From Bacillota bacterium (GTDB lineage: Bacteria > Bacillota_C > Negativicutes > Sporomusales > Sporomusaceae): a DNA stretch of 20,125 nt. A program made the position numbers and the translations under genes. The stretch spans positions 1 through 20,125 of the forward strand of contig JAEZQV010000412.1 of NCBI GenBank assembly GCA_023441125.1, read 5' to 3'. Below, one piece after another: positions 1 to 7,866 of the stretch (position 1 is its first letter; the number at the start of each line of letters is the position of its first letter). The notes below the pieces were generated by a model, which searched no databases, had not been told where the DNA came from, and saw nothing but the letters and a program-made list of their open reading frames with translations.

Positions 1-536
1 GCAAGGATGCCGATCTGATTATTGCCTCCAAGCACCTGGCTAAGGTCCGTGAGAATGGTCAATTCAAAGAAGTAGACATCGGCTTTGTCGGTGATGTGCT
101 GAAATTAAATTCAGGTATTGTTGAGAAGCTGCTGGACCAAGGTTATATCCCGGTTATTTCACCGATTGGTGTCGGCAAAGACGGGGCTACCTACAACATT
201 AACGCCGACTATGTGGCCGGTGAACTGGCTGCCGCATTAGGTGCGGAGAAACTGGCCCTGATTACCGACGTGGAAGGCATTTATCGAGACTATAATGACA
301 AGAGTTCCTTCGTTTCCACCCTGTCGCTGGCCGAAGCCCAGGAAATGATTAAAACCGGCAGCATCGACGGCGGCATGATTCCCAAGGTGGAAGCCTGCGT
401 AAAAGCCCTGGCCGCCGGCGTAGCCAAAACGCACATCATCGACGGCCGCAAACCCCATTCCCTGCTTTTAGAAATCTTCACCTCCGAGGGCATTGGCACC
501 GAAGTGGTTAAATATAGGAGGTATATCAGTGGATAA
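1..536 (+). CDS. argB: Acetylglutamate kinase, 3' part (5' end outside window)
   Basis: Phosphorylates N-acetylglutamate with ATP, the second step of the acetylated arginine pathway in the cytoplasm. The frame is open from base 3, so the gene begins upstream; about 177 of the usual ~290-300 residues are present. Visible family motifs are the NSGIVEKLL helix, ATYNINADYVAGELA (substrate/nucleotide region), LITDVEGIYRD and the C-terminal GGMIPKVEACVKAL, ending near GIGTEV. GTG 96 is an internal valine codon, not the start, because homology continues upstream (IASKHLAKV, FVGDV). The stop overlaps the argD start by 8 nt (529-536), suggesting translational coupling. Whether the enzyme is arginine-inhibited cannot be judged because the N-terminal helix that controls this is outside the window. 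Confidence 0.95.
   Translation, partial: KDADLIIASKHLAKVRENGQFKEVDIGFVGDVLKLNSGIVEKLLDQGYIPVISPIGVGKDGATYNINADYVAGELAAALGAEKLALITDVEGIYRDYNDKSSFVSTLSLAEAQEMIKTGSIDGGMIPKVEACVKALAAGVAKTHIIDGRKPHSLLLEIFTSEGIGTEVVKYRRYISG
516..521 (+). promoter_or_regulatory. Ribosome binding site that sets the argD start
   Basis: AGGAGG lies 7 nt upstream of GTG 529. This supports GTG 529 over the upstream in-frame start at 493, which would add 12 residues unlike the family and overlap argB by 44 nt. Confidence 0.8.
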
Positions 537-1719
537 GCAAACGGTTTTTGCAGTTGATCAGGCGAACTATTTGCCGGTATTTGCCCGGTATGCCGTTGTC
601 CTCAGCCACGGCGAAGGACCGTATGTCTATGACAACGAAGGCAAAAAATATATCGATTTTCTCGGCGGCATTGCCGTCAATGTACTGGGCCATGCCCATC
701 CCGCCCTCGTTAAAGCGATAGCCGCGCAGGCTGGCAAGCTGATTCATTGCTCTAATCTGTACTATACTGAGGAACAGGCGAAGCTTGCCCAGACACTGGT
801 TACCTTAAGCGGCCTGGACAAAGTCTTTATCGGCAACAGCGGGGCCGAGGCCAATGAAGGCGCCATTAAGCTGGCCCGGAAATATGGCAAGACTATTTCT
901 CAGGACAAAGTGGAAATCATCACCGCTGAGCATTCCTTTCACGGGCGGACGTTAGCCACCCTGACCGCTACCGGCCAGCCCAAATACCAGCAGGGCTATG
1001 AGCCGCTGCCCGGCGGTTTCAAGCATGTTCCCTTTAACGATATCGCCGCGCTGGCGGCGGCCATGTCCGACAAGACCTGCGCCGTCATGCTGGAGCCTAT
1101 CCAGGGCGAAGGCGGCGTGGTGATCCCCGATCCGGATTACTTTGTAAAGGTGCGGGCCTTGTGCGATAAATACGGCGCCCTGTTAATTCTGGACGAAATT
1201 CAGACCGGCATGGGCCGGACCGGCAAAATGTTTGCTTACGAGCACCTGGGCATAAAGCCCGACATTACCACCCTGGCCAAAGGCTTGGCCGGCGGCGTGC
1301 CGATTGGCGCTTTTATCGCCACCGCCAAAGCCGCTGCTGCCTTTGGTCCCGGCGATCATGGCTCCACCTTCGGCGGCAATCCACTGGCCTGTGCGGCTGC
1401 CAATGCCGTGCTGCAGGCTATTCAGGATGAAAAGCTGCTGGCTAATGCGGCGCTGGTGGGGGAATATCTCGTCGGCAAACTCAATGCCCTGCAGGAAAAA
1501 TACCCGGCTTTACTTACCGAGGTACGCGGCAAGGGGCTGATTGTCGGCGCCAAGCTTACCCGCCCGGGCCGGGACATCGTCAACGAATGCATGCAGCAAG
1601 GCGCCATTATCAACTGCACTGCCGGTGATATCCTCCGGTTTGTGCCGCCGCTTAATATCACGACGGCGCATGTTGATGAAGTGATTGCGATACTGGATCA
1701 AGTACTGGCCGCTGCATAA
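529..1719 (+). CDS. argD: Acetylornithine aminotransferase
   Basis: PLP-dependent class III aminotransferase converting N-acetylglutamate semialdehyde and glutamate to N-acetylornithine and 2-oxoglutarate. The protein is 396 residues from GTG 529, the usual ArgD length. Motifs in order: GKKYIDFLGGIAVNVLGHAHP near the N-terminus (YIDFLGGIAVN), FIGNSGAEANEGAIKLAR (phosphate-binding GAEANE), EPIQGEGGV, LDEIQTGMGRTG (the cofactor-binding aspartate), and TLAKGLAGG, where K251 should form the PLP Schiff base. It overlaps argB by 8 nt, and argF starts 29 nt after its stop, so argB-D-F look like one transcript. Class III enzymes include succinylornithine and ornithine aminotransferases; the arg context favours ArgD. 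Confidence 0.96.
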   Translation: MDKQTVFAVDQANYLPVFARYAVVLSHGEGPYVYDNEGKKYIDFLGGIAVNVLGHAHPALVKAIAAQAGKLIHCSNLYYTEEQAKLAQTLVTLSGLDKVFIGNSGAEANEGAIKLARKYGKTISQDKVEIITAEHSFHGRTLATLTATGQPKYQQGYEPLPGGFKHVPFNDIAALAAAMSDKTCAVMLEPIQGEGGVVIPDPDYFVKVRALCDKYGALLILDEIQTGMGRTGKMFAYEHLGIKPDITTLAKGLAGGVPIGAFIATAKAAAAFGPGDHGSTFGGNPLACAAANAVLQAIQDEKLLANAALVGEYLVGKLNALQEKYPALLTEVRGKGLIVGAKLTRPGRDIVNECMQQGAIINCTAGDILRFVPPLNITTAHVDEVIAILDQVLAAA

Positions 1720-1748
1720 CTACTTTACTATGGGGGAGTGTATAGGGA

Positions 1749-2681
1749 ATGAGTCTTAAAGGCAAAGACTTTCTATCAATAAATGACTTAACGGCAGATG
1801 AAATCTATCAGATACTGGACTTTACCAAAGTCCTGAAAGCAAAGCAGCAAGCGGGCGAACCGCACCAGCTTTTAAAGGGTAAAACCCTCGGCATGATCTT
1901 TCAAAAAGCATCCACCCGTACCCGCGTATCCTTTGAAGTCGGCATGTGGCAATTAGGCGGTATGGCGCTGTTCCTATCATCCAACGATCTCCAGATCGGC
2001 CGGGGTGAACCGGTCAAGGATACCGCCCGGGTATTGTCCCGTTATCTGGACGGCATTATGATCCGGACATTTTCCCACCTGGAAGTGGAGGAACTGGCTG
2101 AATATGCCTCGATACCGGTTATAAACGCCCTGACAGACCTTTTGCACCCCTGCCAGGCTATGGCCGATATCTTTACCGCCATTGAGCACAAAGGCGAGCT
2201 AAAGGGCCGTAAACTGTGCTATATCGGCGACGGCAACAACATGGTCAATTCGCTCCTGCATATCTGCACCAAAGTGGGCATGGACATCAGCGTGGCCACA
2301 CCGCCCAACTATGCGCCGGATGCCACCATCGTCGAACAGGCCGCCGCCGTGGCTAAGACTTCCGGCAGCAAGATCAGCATTCTCGACGATCCTTTCGCGG
2401 CCGCTAAAGACGCCGACGTACTTTACACCGATGTCTGGGCCAGCATGGGCAAGGAAGGCGAGCAAGCCATCCGCAAGCAGGCTTTCGCCGGCTTCCAGAT
2501 CAACAGCGCGATCATGCAGGCGGCGAAAAAGGATGCTATCGTTATGCACTGCCTGCCGGCCCACCGCGGTGAGGAAATTACCGATGATGTGATTGAAGGC
2601 CCGAATTCGGTGGTGTTTGATGAAGCAGAAAACCGTCTTCACGTCCAGAAGGCCATCATGGCGTTGCTGATGGCGGACTAG
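1749..2681 (+). CDS. argF: Ornithine carbamoyltransferase
   Basis: Transfers the carbamoyl group from carbamoyl phosphate to ornithine, giving citrulline. The 310 residues match anabolic ArgF. The carbamoyl-phosphate loop STRTR is at 55-59, the HPCQ motif at 133-136, the DVWASMG ornithine loop (SMG) at 228-234, and the catalytic HCLP at 267-270 followed by AHRGEEI. HPCQ, SMG and HCLP together separate it from aspartate carbamoyltransferase. The ATG is preceded by GGGGGAG (1732-1738, 10 nt away), a looser site than those of its neighbours. It is the last gene before a 400-nt gap, so the argB-D-F message may end in or after the repeat element that follows. Confidence 0.96.
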   Translation: MSLKGKDFLSINDLTADEIYQILDFTKVLKAKQQAGEPHQLLKGKTLGMIFQKASTRTRVSFEVGMWQLGGMALFLSSNDLQIGRGEPVKDTARVLSRYLDGIMIRTFSHLEVEELAEYASIPVINALTDLLHPCQAMADIFTAIEHKGELKGRKLCYIGDGNNMVNSLLHICTKVGMDISVATPPNYAPDATIVEQAAAVAKTSGSKISILDDPFAAAKDADVLYTDVWASMGKEGEQAIRKQAFAGFQINSAIMQAAKKDAIVMHCLPAHRGEEITDDVIEGPNSVVFDEAENRLHVQKAIMALLMAD

Positions 2682-2688
2682 TACATTA

Positions 2689-2867
2689 GAACTTGTTATA
2701 AACGCCCATCTGCACGGTTTGTTACAACAAGTCTACAGCCTACCCGGCAGCGTAAAGCTGTCTCATAGGCGACGGTGCTCCTCTTCCGGTTGCTTGCTTG
2801 CGTACGACTGTACGCGGCGCGGCGCAATCCTCATCGCGCCTAGCATCTGGACATTTCTAACAAGTTC
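2689..2867. repeat. 179-nt element with imperfect terminal inverted repeats (MITE/BIME-like)
   Basis: The left end reads GAACTTGTTATAAACGCCCA, and the complement of the right end reads GAACTTGTTAGAAATGTCCA, so the ends are inverted copies. The left end forms its own hairpin: ACTTGTT at 2691-2697 pairs with AACAAGT at 2726-2732. Inside are CAGC/GCTG (2748-2760) and a perfect GCGTAC-GACT-GTACGC hairpin (2800-2815). No ORF is present. Length, palindromic ends and intergenic position fit a non-autonomous mobile element or dispersed palindromic repeat. Other genomic copies cannot be seen from this window. Confidence 0.6.
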
Positions 2868-2927
2868 CGGCAGCTCATGACTTCTTGGAGATGGAGTACC
2901 GCAGGTACGGTTTTCCTAAGTTCGTTA

Positions 2928-2942
2928 TTGCGAGCCTCGCAA
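2928..2942. repeat. 15-nt palindrome upstream of argG
   Basis: TTGCGAG-C-CTCGCAA is a perfect inverted repeat with a single central base. It could be an operator-type site. It could also be a degenerate copy of the ATTGCGAG...GCAATCTC dispersed palindrome found in many Firmicutes, since ATTGCGAG precedes it and GCAATCTC follows. Confidence 0.45.
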
Positions 2943-3014
2943 TCTCCGTTTTGTGGTATCATTTTATAAGCAACTGCGAACGTTGCAATTCTCGGCGGGA
3001 TATAGACATTTTTA

Positions 3015-3050
3015 CCTGATTCCTGTAAACTTTACCATAGGGAAATCAGG
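3015..3050 (+). promoter_or_regulatory. Inverted repeat in the argG leader
   Basis: CCTGATTCC (3015-3023) pairs with GGAAATCAGG (3041-3050) with one bulged A, leaving a 17-nt loop. It ends 16 nt before the argG Shine-Dalgarno. It may be an operator or an mRNA hairpin affecting argG expression; function is inferred only from position. Confidence 0.4.
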
Positions 3051-3066
3051 AAACCATATAGATATT

Positions 3067-3072
3067 AGGAGG
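3067..3072 (+). promoter_or_regulatory. Ribosome binding site that sets the argG start
   Basis: AGGAGG is 9 nt before ATG 3082. It rules out the longer reading from GTG 2953, whose 43 extra residues have no relation to ArgG. Confidence 0.85.
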
Positions 3073-3081
3073 CAATACAGT

Positions 3082-4305
3082 ATGAGTGACATTAAAAAAG
3101 TGGTGCTGGCCTATTCGGGCGGTCTGGACACCTCGGTTATCATTCCCTGGCTCAAGGAAAACTATGGCTGTGAAGTGATTGCGATGTGCGCCGATGTCGG
3201 GCAGGGCGATGAACTGGCCCCTGTCCGCGAGAAAGCCATTAAATCCGGCGCCAGCAAAGTATATATTGAGGATTTGACCAAGCCGTTTGTGGAAGACTAT
3301 GTCTGGCCGACGCTCAAGGCCGGCGCCGTCTATGAAGGCAAGTACCTCCTGGGCACTTCCTTCGCCCGGCCGATTATCGCCAAAGCGCTGGTGGACATTG
3401 CCCTCAAGGAAGGCGCCGACGCTATCTGTCACGGCGCTACCGGCAAAGGCAACGACCAGGTGCGGTTTGAACTTACTGTCAAAGCCCTGGCGCCGCAGCT
3501 TAAAATCATTGCGCCCTGGCGGCTGTGGGACATCCGTTCCCGCGAAGACGCCATCGATTATGCGGAAAAACACGGTATCCCCGTACCGGTTACCAAATCG
3601 CGTCCTTACAGCATGGACCGCAACATCTGGCACCTGAGCCATGAAGGCGCCGATCTGGAAAATCCGGCCAATGAGCCTAAAGACGATGTATATATGATCA
3701 CTACCCCGCCGGAAAAAGCGCCCGACGCGCCGCTTTATATCGAAGTCGGCTTTGAAAAAGGCATTCCGGTCGCGGTTGACGGCGTAAAAATGGACGCTGT
3801 GTCCCTGTTAACCAAGCTCAACGACATCGGCGCCGCCAACGGCATTGGTATTGCCGACATCGTGGAAAACCGCCTTGTCGGGATGAAATCCCGCGGCGTA
3901 TACGAAAATCCCGGCGGAGCTATTCTCTATTATGCCCACCGCGAATTGGAGTACCTGACCCTGGACCGCGCTACGCTCCACTACAAAGAACAAGTGGCCA
4001 TCAAATACGCCGAACTGGTCTATGACGGCATGTGGTTCGCCCCCTTGCGCGAGGCGCTGGACGCTTTTGTTGACTCCACCCAGGAGAATGTTACCGGCAC
4101 GGTCCGCCTGAAACTCTATAAAGGCAATATCGTGAGCGCCGGTTCTAAATCGCCGTATTCCCTCTACAATGAAAAAATCGTTACCTTTGGCGACAGTGAA
4201 GAATTATACAACCATGGCGATGCCGAGGGCTTCATCAATCTGTTTGGTCTGCCGCTCAAAGTCCGCGCCATGATGAAAGCAGAGGCCAGGAAAAACAATG
4301 AGTAA
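3082..4305 (+). CDS. argG: Argininosuccinate synthase
   Basis: Joins citrulline and aspartate with ATP cleavage to AMP and pyrophosphate, forming argininosuccinate. The protein is 407 residues from ATG 3082, typical for bacterial ArgG. The N-terminal [12 protein letters not shown] carries the ATP pyrophosphatase PP-loop (SGGLDTS at 12-18). Further family segments are [26 protein letters not shown], the [13 protein letters not shown] substrate-binding region, and [20 protein letters not shown]. The stop overlaps the argH start by 8 nt. Its leader contains several inverted repeats, and it appears to head an argG-argH-ilvE unit separate from argB-D-F. Confidence 0.97.
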   Translation: MSDIKKVVLAYSGGLDTSVIIPWLKENYGCEVIAMCADVGQGDELAPVREKAIKSGASKVYIEDLTKPFVEDYVWPTLKAGAVYEGKYLLGTSFARPIIAKALVDIALKEGADAICHGATGKGNDQVRFELTVKALAPQLKIIAPWRLWDIRSREDAIDYAEKHGIPVPVTKSRPYSMDRNIWHLSHEGADLENPANEPKDDVYMITTPPEKAPDAPLYIEVGFEKGIPVAVDGVKMDAVSLLTKLNDIGAANGIGIADIVENRLVGMKSRGVYENPGGAILYYAHRELEYLTLDRATLHYKEQVAIKYAELVYDGMWFAPLREALDAFVDSTQENVTGTVRLKLYKGNIVSAGSKSPYSLYNEKIVTFGDSEELYNHGDAEGFINLFGLPLKVRAMMKAEARKNNE

Positions 4306-5713
4306 ACTGTGGGGCGGACGTTTCGCCAAAAGCACGGATGTGATGGTGGAGGAGTTTACCTCCTCCATTTCTTTTGACAGCCGCATGTACCGGCAGGACA
4401 TCGCCGGCAGCATTGCCCATGCCAGGATGCTGGCCAAATGCGGCATTATCAGCCAGGAGGATACCGACCTGATTGTTGAGGGCTTAACCGGCATTCTGGC
4501 CGATATTGAGGCCGGCAGCTTCAGTTTCGAGGTGTCCCTGGAAGATATTCATATGAATATTGAAAAGCGCCTCACCGAGCGCATCGGCCCGGCCGGCGGC
4601 CGGCTGCACACAGCGCGCAGCCGCAACGACCAGGTGGCGCTTGATACCCACATGTATGTCCGCGAACAAGTGGCCGAGATTGCCAAACTTTTATTTGACC
4701 TGGAGCAGGCCGTGCTCGATGTGGTCCATAAATACCCTGATGTTATTATGCCGGGCTATACCCACCTGCAGCGGGCGCAGCCCATTCTGTTCTCCCATCA
4801 CCTGCTGACCTATTTCTTCATGTTTGAGCGGGACTTCCGCCGGCTGGGCGGGGTGTGGGAATCGGCCGACATTATGCCGCTGGGGGCGGGCGCTCTGGCC
4901 GGCACCACTTTCCCGATTGACCGGGAGTTTGTCGCCCGCGAGCTTAAGTTTGGCCGTATCTACGAAAACAGCCTGGACGCTGTCAGCGACCGCGATTATA
5001 TTCTGGAATTTTTGTCTTTCGCCTCCATCCTGATGATGCACCTAAGCCGCATCAGCGAGGAAATCATCCTCTGGTCGTCCACCGAGTTCTCCTTTATTGA
5101 ACTGGATGACGCCCACTGCACGGGTTCCAGCATCATGCCGCAAAAGAAAAATCCTGATGTGGCCGAACTGGTGCGGGGTAAAACCGGCCGGGTGTTCGGT
5201 CACCTGATGGCCATGCTCACCGTGGCCAAAGGTTTACCCCTGGCGTACAACAAAGATTTGCAGGAAGACAAAGAAGGCCTGTTCGACACCATCGACACCG
5301 TAAAATTCAGCCTGACGGTCTATGCCGCCATGCTGCGCGGCATGAAAGTCAATGCCGGTGCTATGCGCCAGGCGCTCGCCACCGATTTTTCCAACGCCAC
5401 CGATATGGCCGATTATCTCGTAAAAAAAGGACTTCCTTTCCGGCAGGCGCATGAAGTGGTCGGAAAATGCGTAGCCTATTGTTTAAACGAACGCAAAACA
5501 TTAACAGACCTCACTCTGGCTGAGTTCAAAGAATTTTCCCCCCTGTTTACCGCCGATATCCTGGAGGCCATCAGTGTGGAAACTTGTGTGGCGGCACGTA
5601 ACTCTCAGGGAGGAACATCGCCTGCTCAGGTTGGACAAGCGGTCGTTATTGCCAAGTCCATCCTGGAGAAACAGCAAAAACGCCTTGACATGTATACAAA
5701 AATCACTCTATAA
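4298..5713 (+). CDS. argH: Argininosuccinate lyase
   Basis: Cleaves argininosuccinate to arginine and fumarate, the last step of the pathway. At 471 residues it is full length for the fumarase/aspartase superfamily. It starts with the conserved LWGGRF, has HTARSRNDQ (substrate binding) and TLQRAQP-like [10 protein letters not shown], and carries the superfamily signature [11 protein letters not shown] at 276-286, whose serine loop is catalytic. ATG 4298 lies inside the end of argG (ATGAGTAA overlap) and has only a weak purine stretch upstream, so translation is probably coupled to argG. ilvE follows after 36 nt without a terminator. Confidence 0.97.
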   Translation: MSKLWGGRFAKSTDVMVEEFTSSISFDSRMYRQDIAGSIAHARMLAKCGIISQEDTDLIVEGLTGILADIEAGSFSFEVSLEDIHMNIEKRLTERIGPAGGRLHTARSRNDQVALDTHMYVREQVAEIAKLLFDLEQAVLDVVHKYPDVIMPGYTHLQRAQPILFSHHLLTYFFMFERDFRRLGGVWESADIMPLGAGALAGTTFPIDREFVARELKFGRIYENSLDAVSDRDYILEFLSFASILMMHLSRISEEIILWSSTEFSFIELDDAHCTGSSIMPQKKNPDVAELVRGKTGRVFGHLMAMLTVAKGLPLAYNKDLQEDKEGLFDTIDTVKFSLTVYAAMLRGMKVNAGAMRQALATDFSNATDMADYLVKKGLPFRQAHEVVGKCVAYCLNERKTLTDLTLAEFKEFSPLFTADILEAISVETCVAARNSQGGTSPAQVGQAVVIAKSILEKQQKRLDMYTKITL

Positions 5714-5749
5714 TAACCATAAATATACATCCCGAGGAGGCCTGTTAAC

Positions 5750-6823
5750 ATGACTGATATTGCTGTTACACTGGCTGATAAACGTGGCACACTTCCCGCA
5801 GAAGACAAACTTGGTTTTGGCAAAATTTTTACCGACCATATGTTTGTAATGGATTATGTCACTGGCCAAGGCTGGCATAATGCCCGCATTATACCATACG
5901 GAAGTTTTGATATTTCACCGGCGGCTATGGTACTGCACTATGGCCAGGCTATTTTCGAAGGCATGAAAGCCTTCCGTACCGAAGATAACCGGGTAGTGAT
6001 GTATCGCCCTAAAGATCACCTCAAGCGCTTTAACAATTCGGCCGATATCCTGACTATTCCGCAAATGGACGTGGATTTGCTCCATGCCGGTCTGAAGCAG
6101 CTGATTGCCCTGGATAAGGAATGGGTGCCCCAATCGCTGGGAACTTCCCTGTATATCCGGCCGTTTGTCATTTCCGTTGATCCGTATGTTGGCGTAAAAG
6201 TAGCCGATGAATATACCTTGTTTATCATCCTGTCGCCGGTTGGCGCTTATTACGCGTCCGGGTTTAAGCCTGTCAGCATCAAAGTGGAAGAACACTTTGT
6301 CCGGGCGGTAAAAGGCGGCTTGGGCGAAGCCAAGACGCCGGCCAACTACGCGGCCAGCCTGAAGGCGGCCGAAGAAGCCAAAAAAGAAGGCTATACCCAG
6401 GTGCTGTGGCTGGACGCCCTGGAACAAAAATATATTGAAGAAGTGGGCACCATGAACATCTTCTTCAAAATCGACAACGAGATCATCACTCCGGAACTCA
6501 ACGGCAGTATCCTCAACGGCATCACCCGCCGGTCGGTGCTGGAAGTGACCAAGGACTGGGGCCTGAAAGTCTCTGAACGGCGCATCTCCATTGACGAAGT
6601 GTACCAGGCCCATGCCGAGGGACGTCTGCAGGAAGTATTCGGTTCCGGTACGGCCGCCGTTATCTCCCCGGTGGGCGAGCTTTCCTGGAAAGGCAGAAAG
6701 ATCGTCATCAACAATAATCAGATTGGCGAAACCTCACAAAAACTGTTTGACTATATTACCGGTATTCAGCAAGGCCGGGTAGCCGATAAATTTGGCTGGG
6801 TTGATGAAGTAACGAAGCTGTAA
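5750..6823 (+). CDS. ilvE: Branched-chain amino-acid aminotransferase (class IV, PLP)
   Basis: Interconverts leucine, isoleucine or valine with their 2-oxo acids using glutamate/2-oxoglutarate. The 357-residue length and motifs fit the longer eukaryote-like BCAT type: YGQAIFEGMKAFR, YIRPFVI, GEAKTPANYAASL (the lysine at 195 should bind PLP), QVLWLDALEQKYIEEVGTMN, and the phosphate-binding SGTAAVISPVGE near the C-terminus. GAGGAGG (5734-5740) sits 9 nt before the ATG. No terminator is visible between argH and this gene, while a strong one follows it, so it is likely the last gene of the argG-argH transcript. D-amino-acid transaminase is excluded by length and motifs. Confidence 0.95.
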   Translation: MTDIAVTLADKRGTLPAEDKLGFGKIFTDHMFVMDYVTGQGWHNARIIPYGSFDISPAAMVLHYGQAIFEGMKAFRTEDNRVVMYRPKDHLKRFNNSADILTIPQMDVDLLHAGLKQLIALDKEWVPQSLGTSLYIRPFVISVDPYVGVKVADEYTLFIILSPVGAYYASGFKPVSIKVEEHFVRAVKGGLGEAKTPANYAASLKAAEEAKKEGYTQVLWLDALEQKYIEEVGTMNIFFKIDNEIITPELNGSILNGITRRSVLEVTKDWGLKVSERRISIDEVYQAHAEGRLQEVFGSGTAAVISPVGELSWKGRKIVINNNQIGETSQKLFDYITGIQQGRVADKFGWVDEVTKL

Positions 6824-6829
6824 CCTGTT

Positions 6830-6905
6830 GCCGGCTATAAAGGCTAACAATTAGGCTTGTGCCCTAGGCACAAGCCTAATTTGGCATTACCGCCGGCTTT
6901 TTTTT
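6830..6905 (+). terminator. Nested-hairpin intrinsic terminator after ilvE
   Basis: A perfect 15-bp stem with a 3-nt CTA loop spans 6849-6881 (AATTAGGCTTGTGCC on the left arm). It is enclosed by an outer GCCGGC (6830-6835)/GCCGGC (6892-6897) pair that is followed directly by eight T residues (6898-6905). The T-tract adjoins the outer stem, so termination needs the outer pair to close or the inner stem to act at a distance. It should end argG-argH-ilvE transcription before cdaA. Confidence 0.8.
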
Positions 6906-7032
6906 AGATTAGCCGGGCAGCACATTTTTACCGCACTAAATTATTATTTATATTTCGCTGCTTTGCTAAAAGGTTTTCCTATTATTGGGTAGAATAGAGT
7001 TATAGGTTAAACTGGAATTTTACTGCGCTTTC

Positions 7033-7038
7033 GAGGTG
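7033..7038 (+). promoter_or_regulatory. Ribosome binding site that sets the cdaA start
   Basis: GAGGTG lies 6 nt before ATG 7045. The alternative GTG at 7036 is part of this site and so cannot be the start. Confidence 0.65.
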
Positions 7039-7044
7039 TACAGC

Positions 7045-7866
7045 ATGTTATTACAACTACGGGGAATAATTTCTACAATCAGCTTTCTCGATATTATCGA
7101 CATCGTCATCGTCGCCTATTTTTTATATAAGCTCTATATTATGATCAGGGATACGCGGGCCGTTGCTCTGCTCAAAGGCCTTGTTGTCCTGCTGCTGGCT
7201 ACCTTGGTGAGTAAATGGCTGGGACTGAACGTAATAAACTGGCTGCTGCAAAAAACCATGACGGTTGTGCTGGTGGCCCTGCCGGTCGTTTTCCAGCCCG
7301 AACTCCGGCGCGCCCTGGAACAACTGGGGCGGGGACGCTTTTTCCAGAACCGCTCCCAGCTGAATGCCGAAGAAAAAGAATCCTTGTTTGAAGAACTGGC
7401 CATCACGGTTACCGCCCTGTCCAAAAACAAGATTGGCGCACTGGTAGTGCTGGAACGGGAGACCGGCCTCAATGATTATATTGAGACCGGCATCAAGGTC
7501 GACGGCCTGGTGTCCAGTGAATTTTTGATCAATATATTCATCCCCAATACGCCGCTGCATGACGGCGCCGTAATTGTGCGCGGCAACCGGGTGCAGGCCG
7601 CCGGCTGCCTGCTGCCGCTCTCAGACGACAGAACACTGACCAAGGAACTTGGCACCCGGCACCGGGCGGCCATTGGCATCAGTGAGCAAACCGATGCCGT
7701 GGTCATTGTCGTCAGCGAGGAGACGGGCATTATTTCTCTGGCCAGAGGCGGCAGGCTGCATCGCTATATGGATGCCGAAAAGCTTAAGGACCAACTGGCG
7801 CCTTTATTTATAAGCCGATCTTCTTCGCTGAGCGATCTATTTAGCTGGAGGCCAACCAATGGTTAA
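7045..7866 (+). CDS. cdaA: Membrane diadenylate cyclase CdaA (DacA)
   Basis: Condenses two ATP into the second messenger c-di-AMP at the cytoplasmic face of the inner membrane. The product is 273 residues, the classic CdaA length. Three hydrophobic helices fill roughly residues 13-90 (DIVIVAYFLYKLYIM, LLKGLVVLLLATLV, MTVVLVALPVVF). The DAC domain follows, with the DGA motif at 173-175 and the RHR motif at 205-207, both needed for cyclase activity; GISEQTDAVVIVVSEETG is also typical. Its stop overlaps cdaR by 8 nt, and glmM follows two genes later. The cdaA-cdaR-glmM grouping is conserved in Firmicutes, where CdaR and GlmM modulate the cyclase. A TAGAAT -10-like box (6990-6995) lies upstream without a well-spaced -35. 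Confidence 0.96.
   Translation: MLLQLRGIISTISFLDIIDIVIVAYFLYKLYIMIRDTRAVALLKGLVVLLLATLVSKWLGLNVINWLLQKTMTVVLVALPVVFQPELRRALEQLGRGRFFQNRSQLNAEEKESLFEELAITVTALSKNKIGALVVLERETGLNDYIETGIKVDGLVSSEFLINIFIPNTPLHDGAVIVRGNRVQAAGCLLPLSDDRTLTKELGTRHRAAIGISEQTDAVVIVVSEETGIISLARGGRLHRYMDAEKLKDQLAPLFISRSSSLSDLFSWRPTNG

Larger units (their letters stand above)
2682..3081 (+). other. Gene-free gap between argF and argG
   Basis: This stretch holds a 179-nt inverted-repeat element (2689-2867), a short GTACC/GGTAC hairpin (2897-2909), the palindrome TTGCGAGCCTCGCAA (2928-2942), a GCAAC-7-GTTGC inverted repeat (2970-2986), a larger inverted repeat just before argG (3015-3050) and the argG ribosome site. I see -10-like TATCAT at 2957-2962 but no matching -35, so I cannot place an argG promoter with confidence. 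I recognise no clear ArgR/AhrC box. Confidence 0.6.

Noticed and set aside
2953..3081. 43-residue N-terminal extension of argG
   Set aside because: Not similar to ArgG, and the AGGAGG at 3067-3072 clearly serves ATG 3082.
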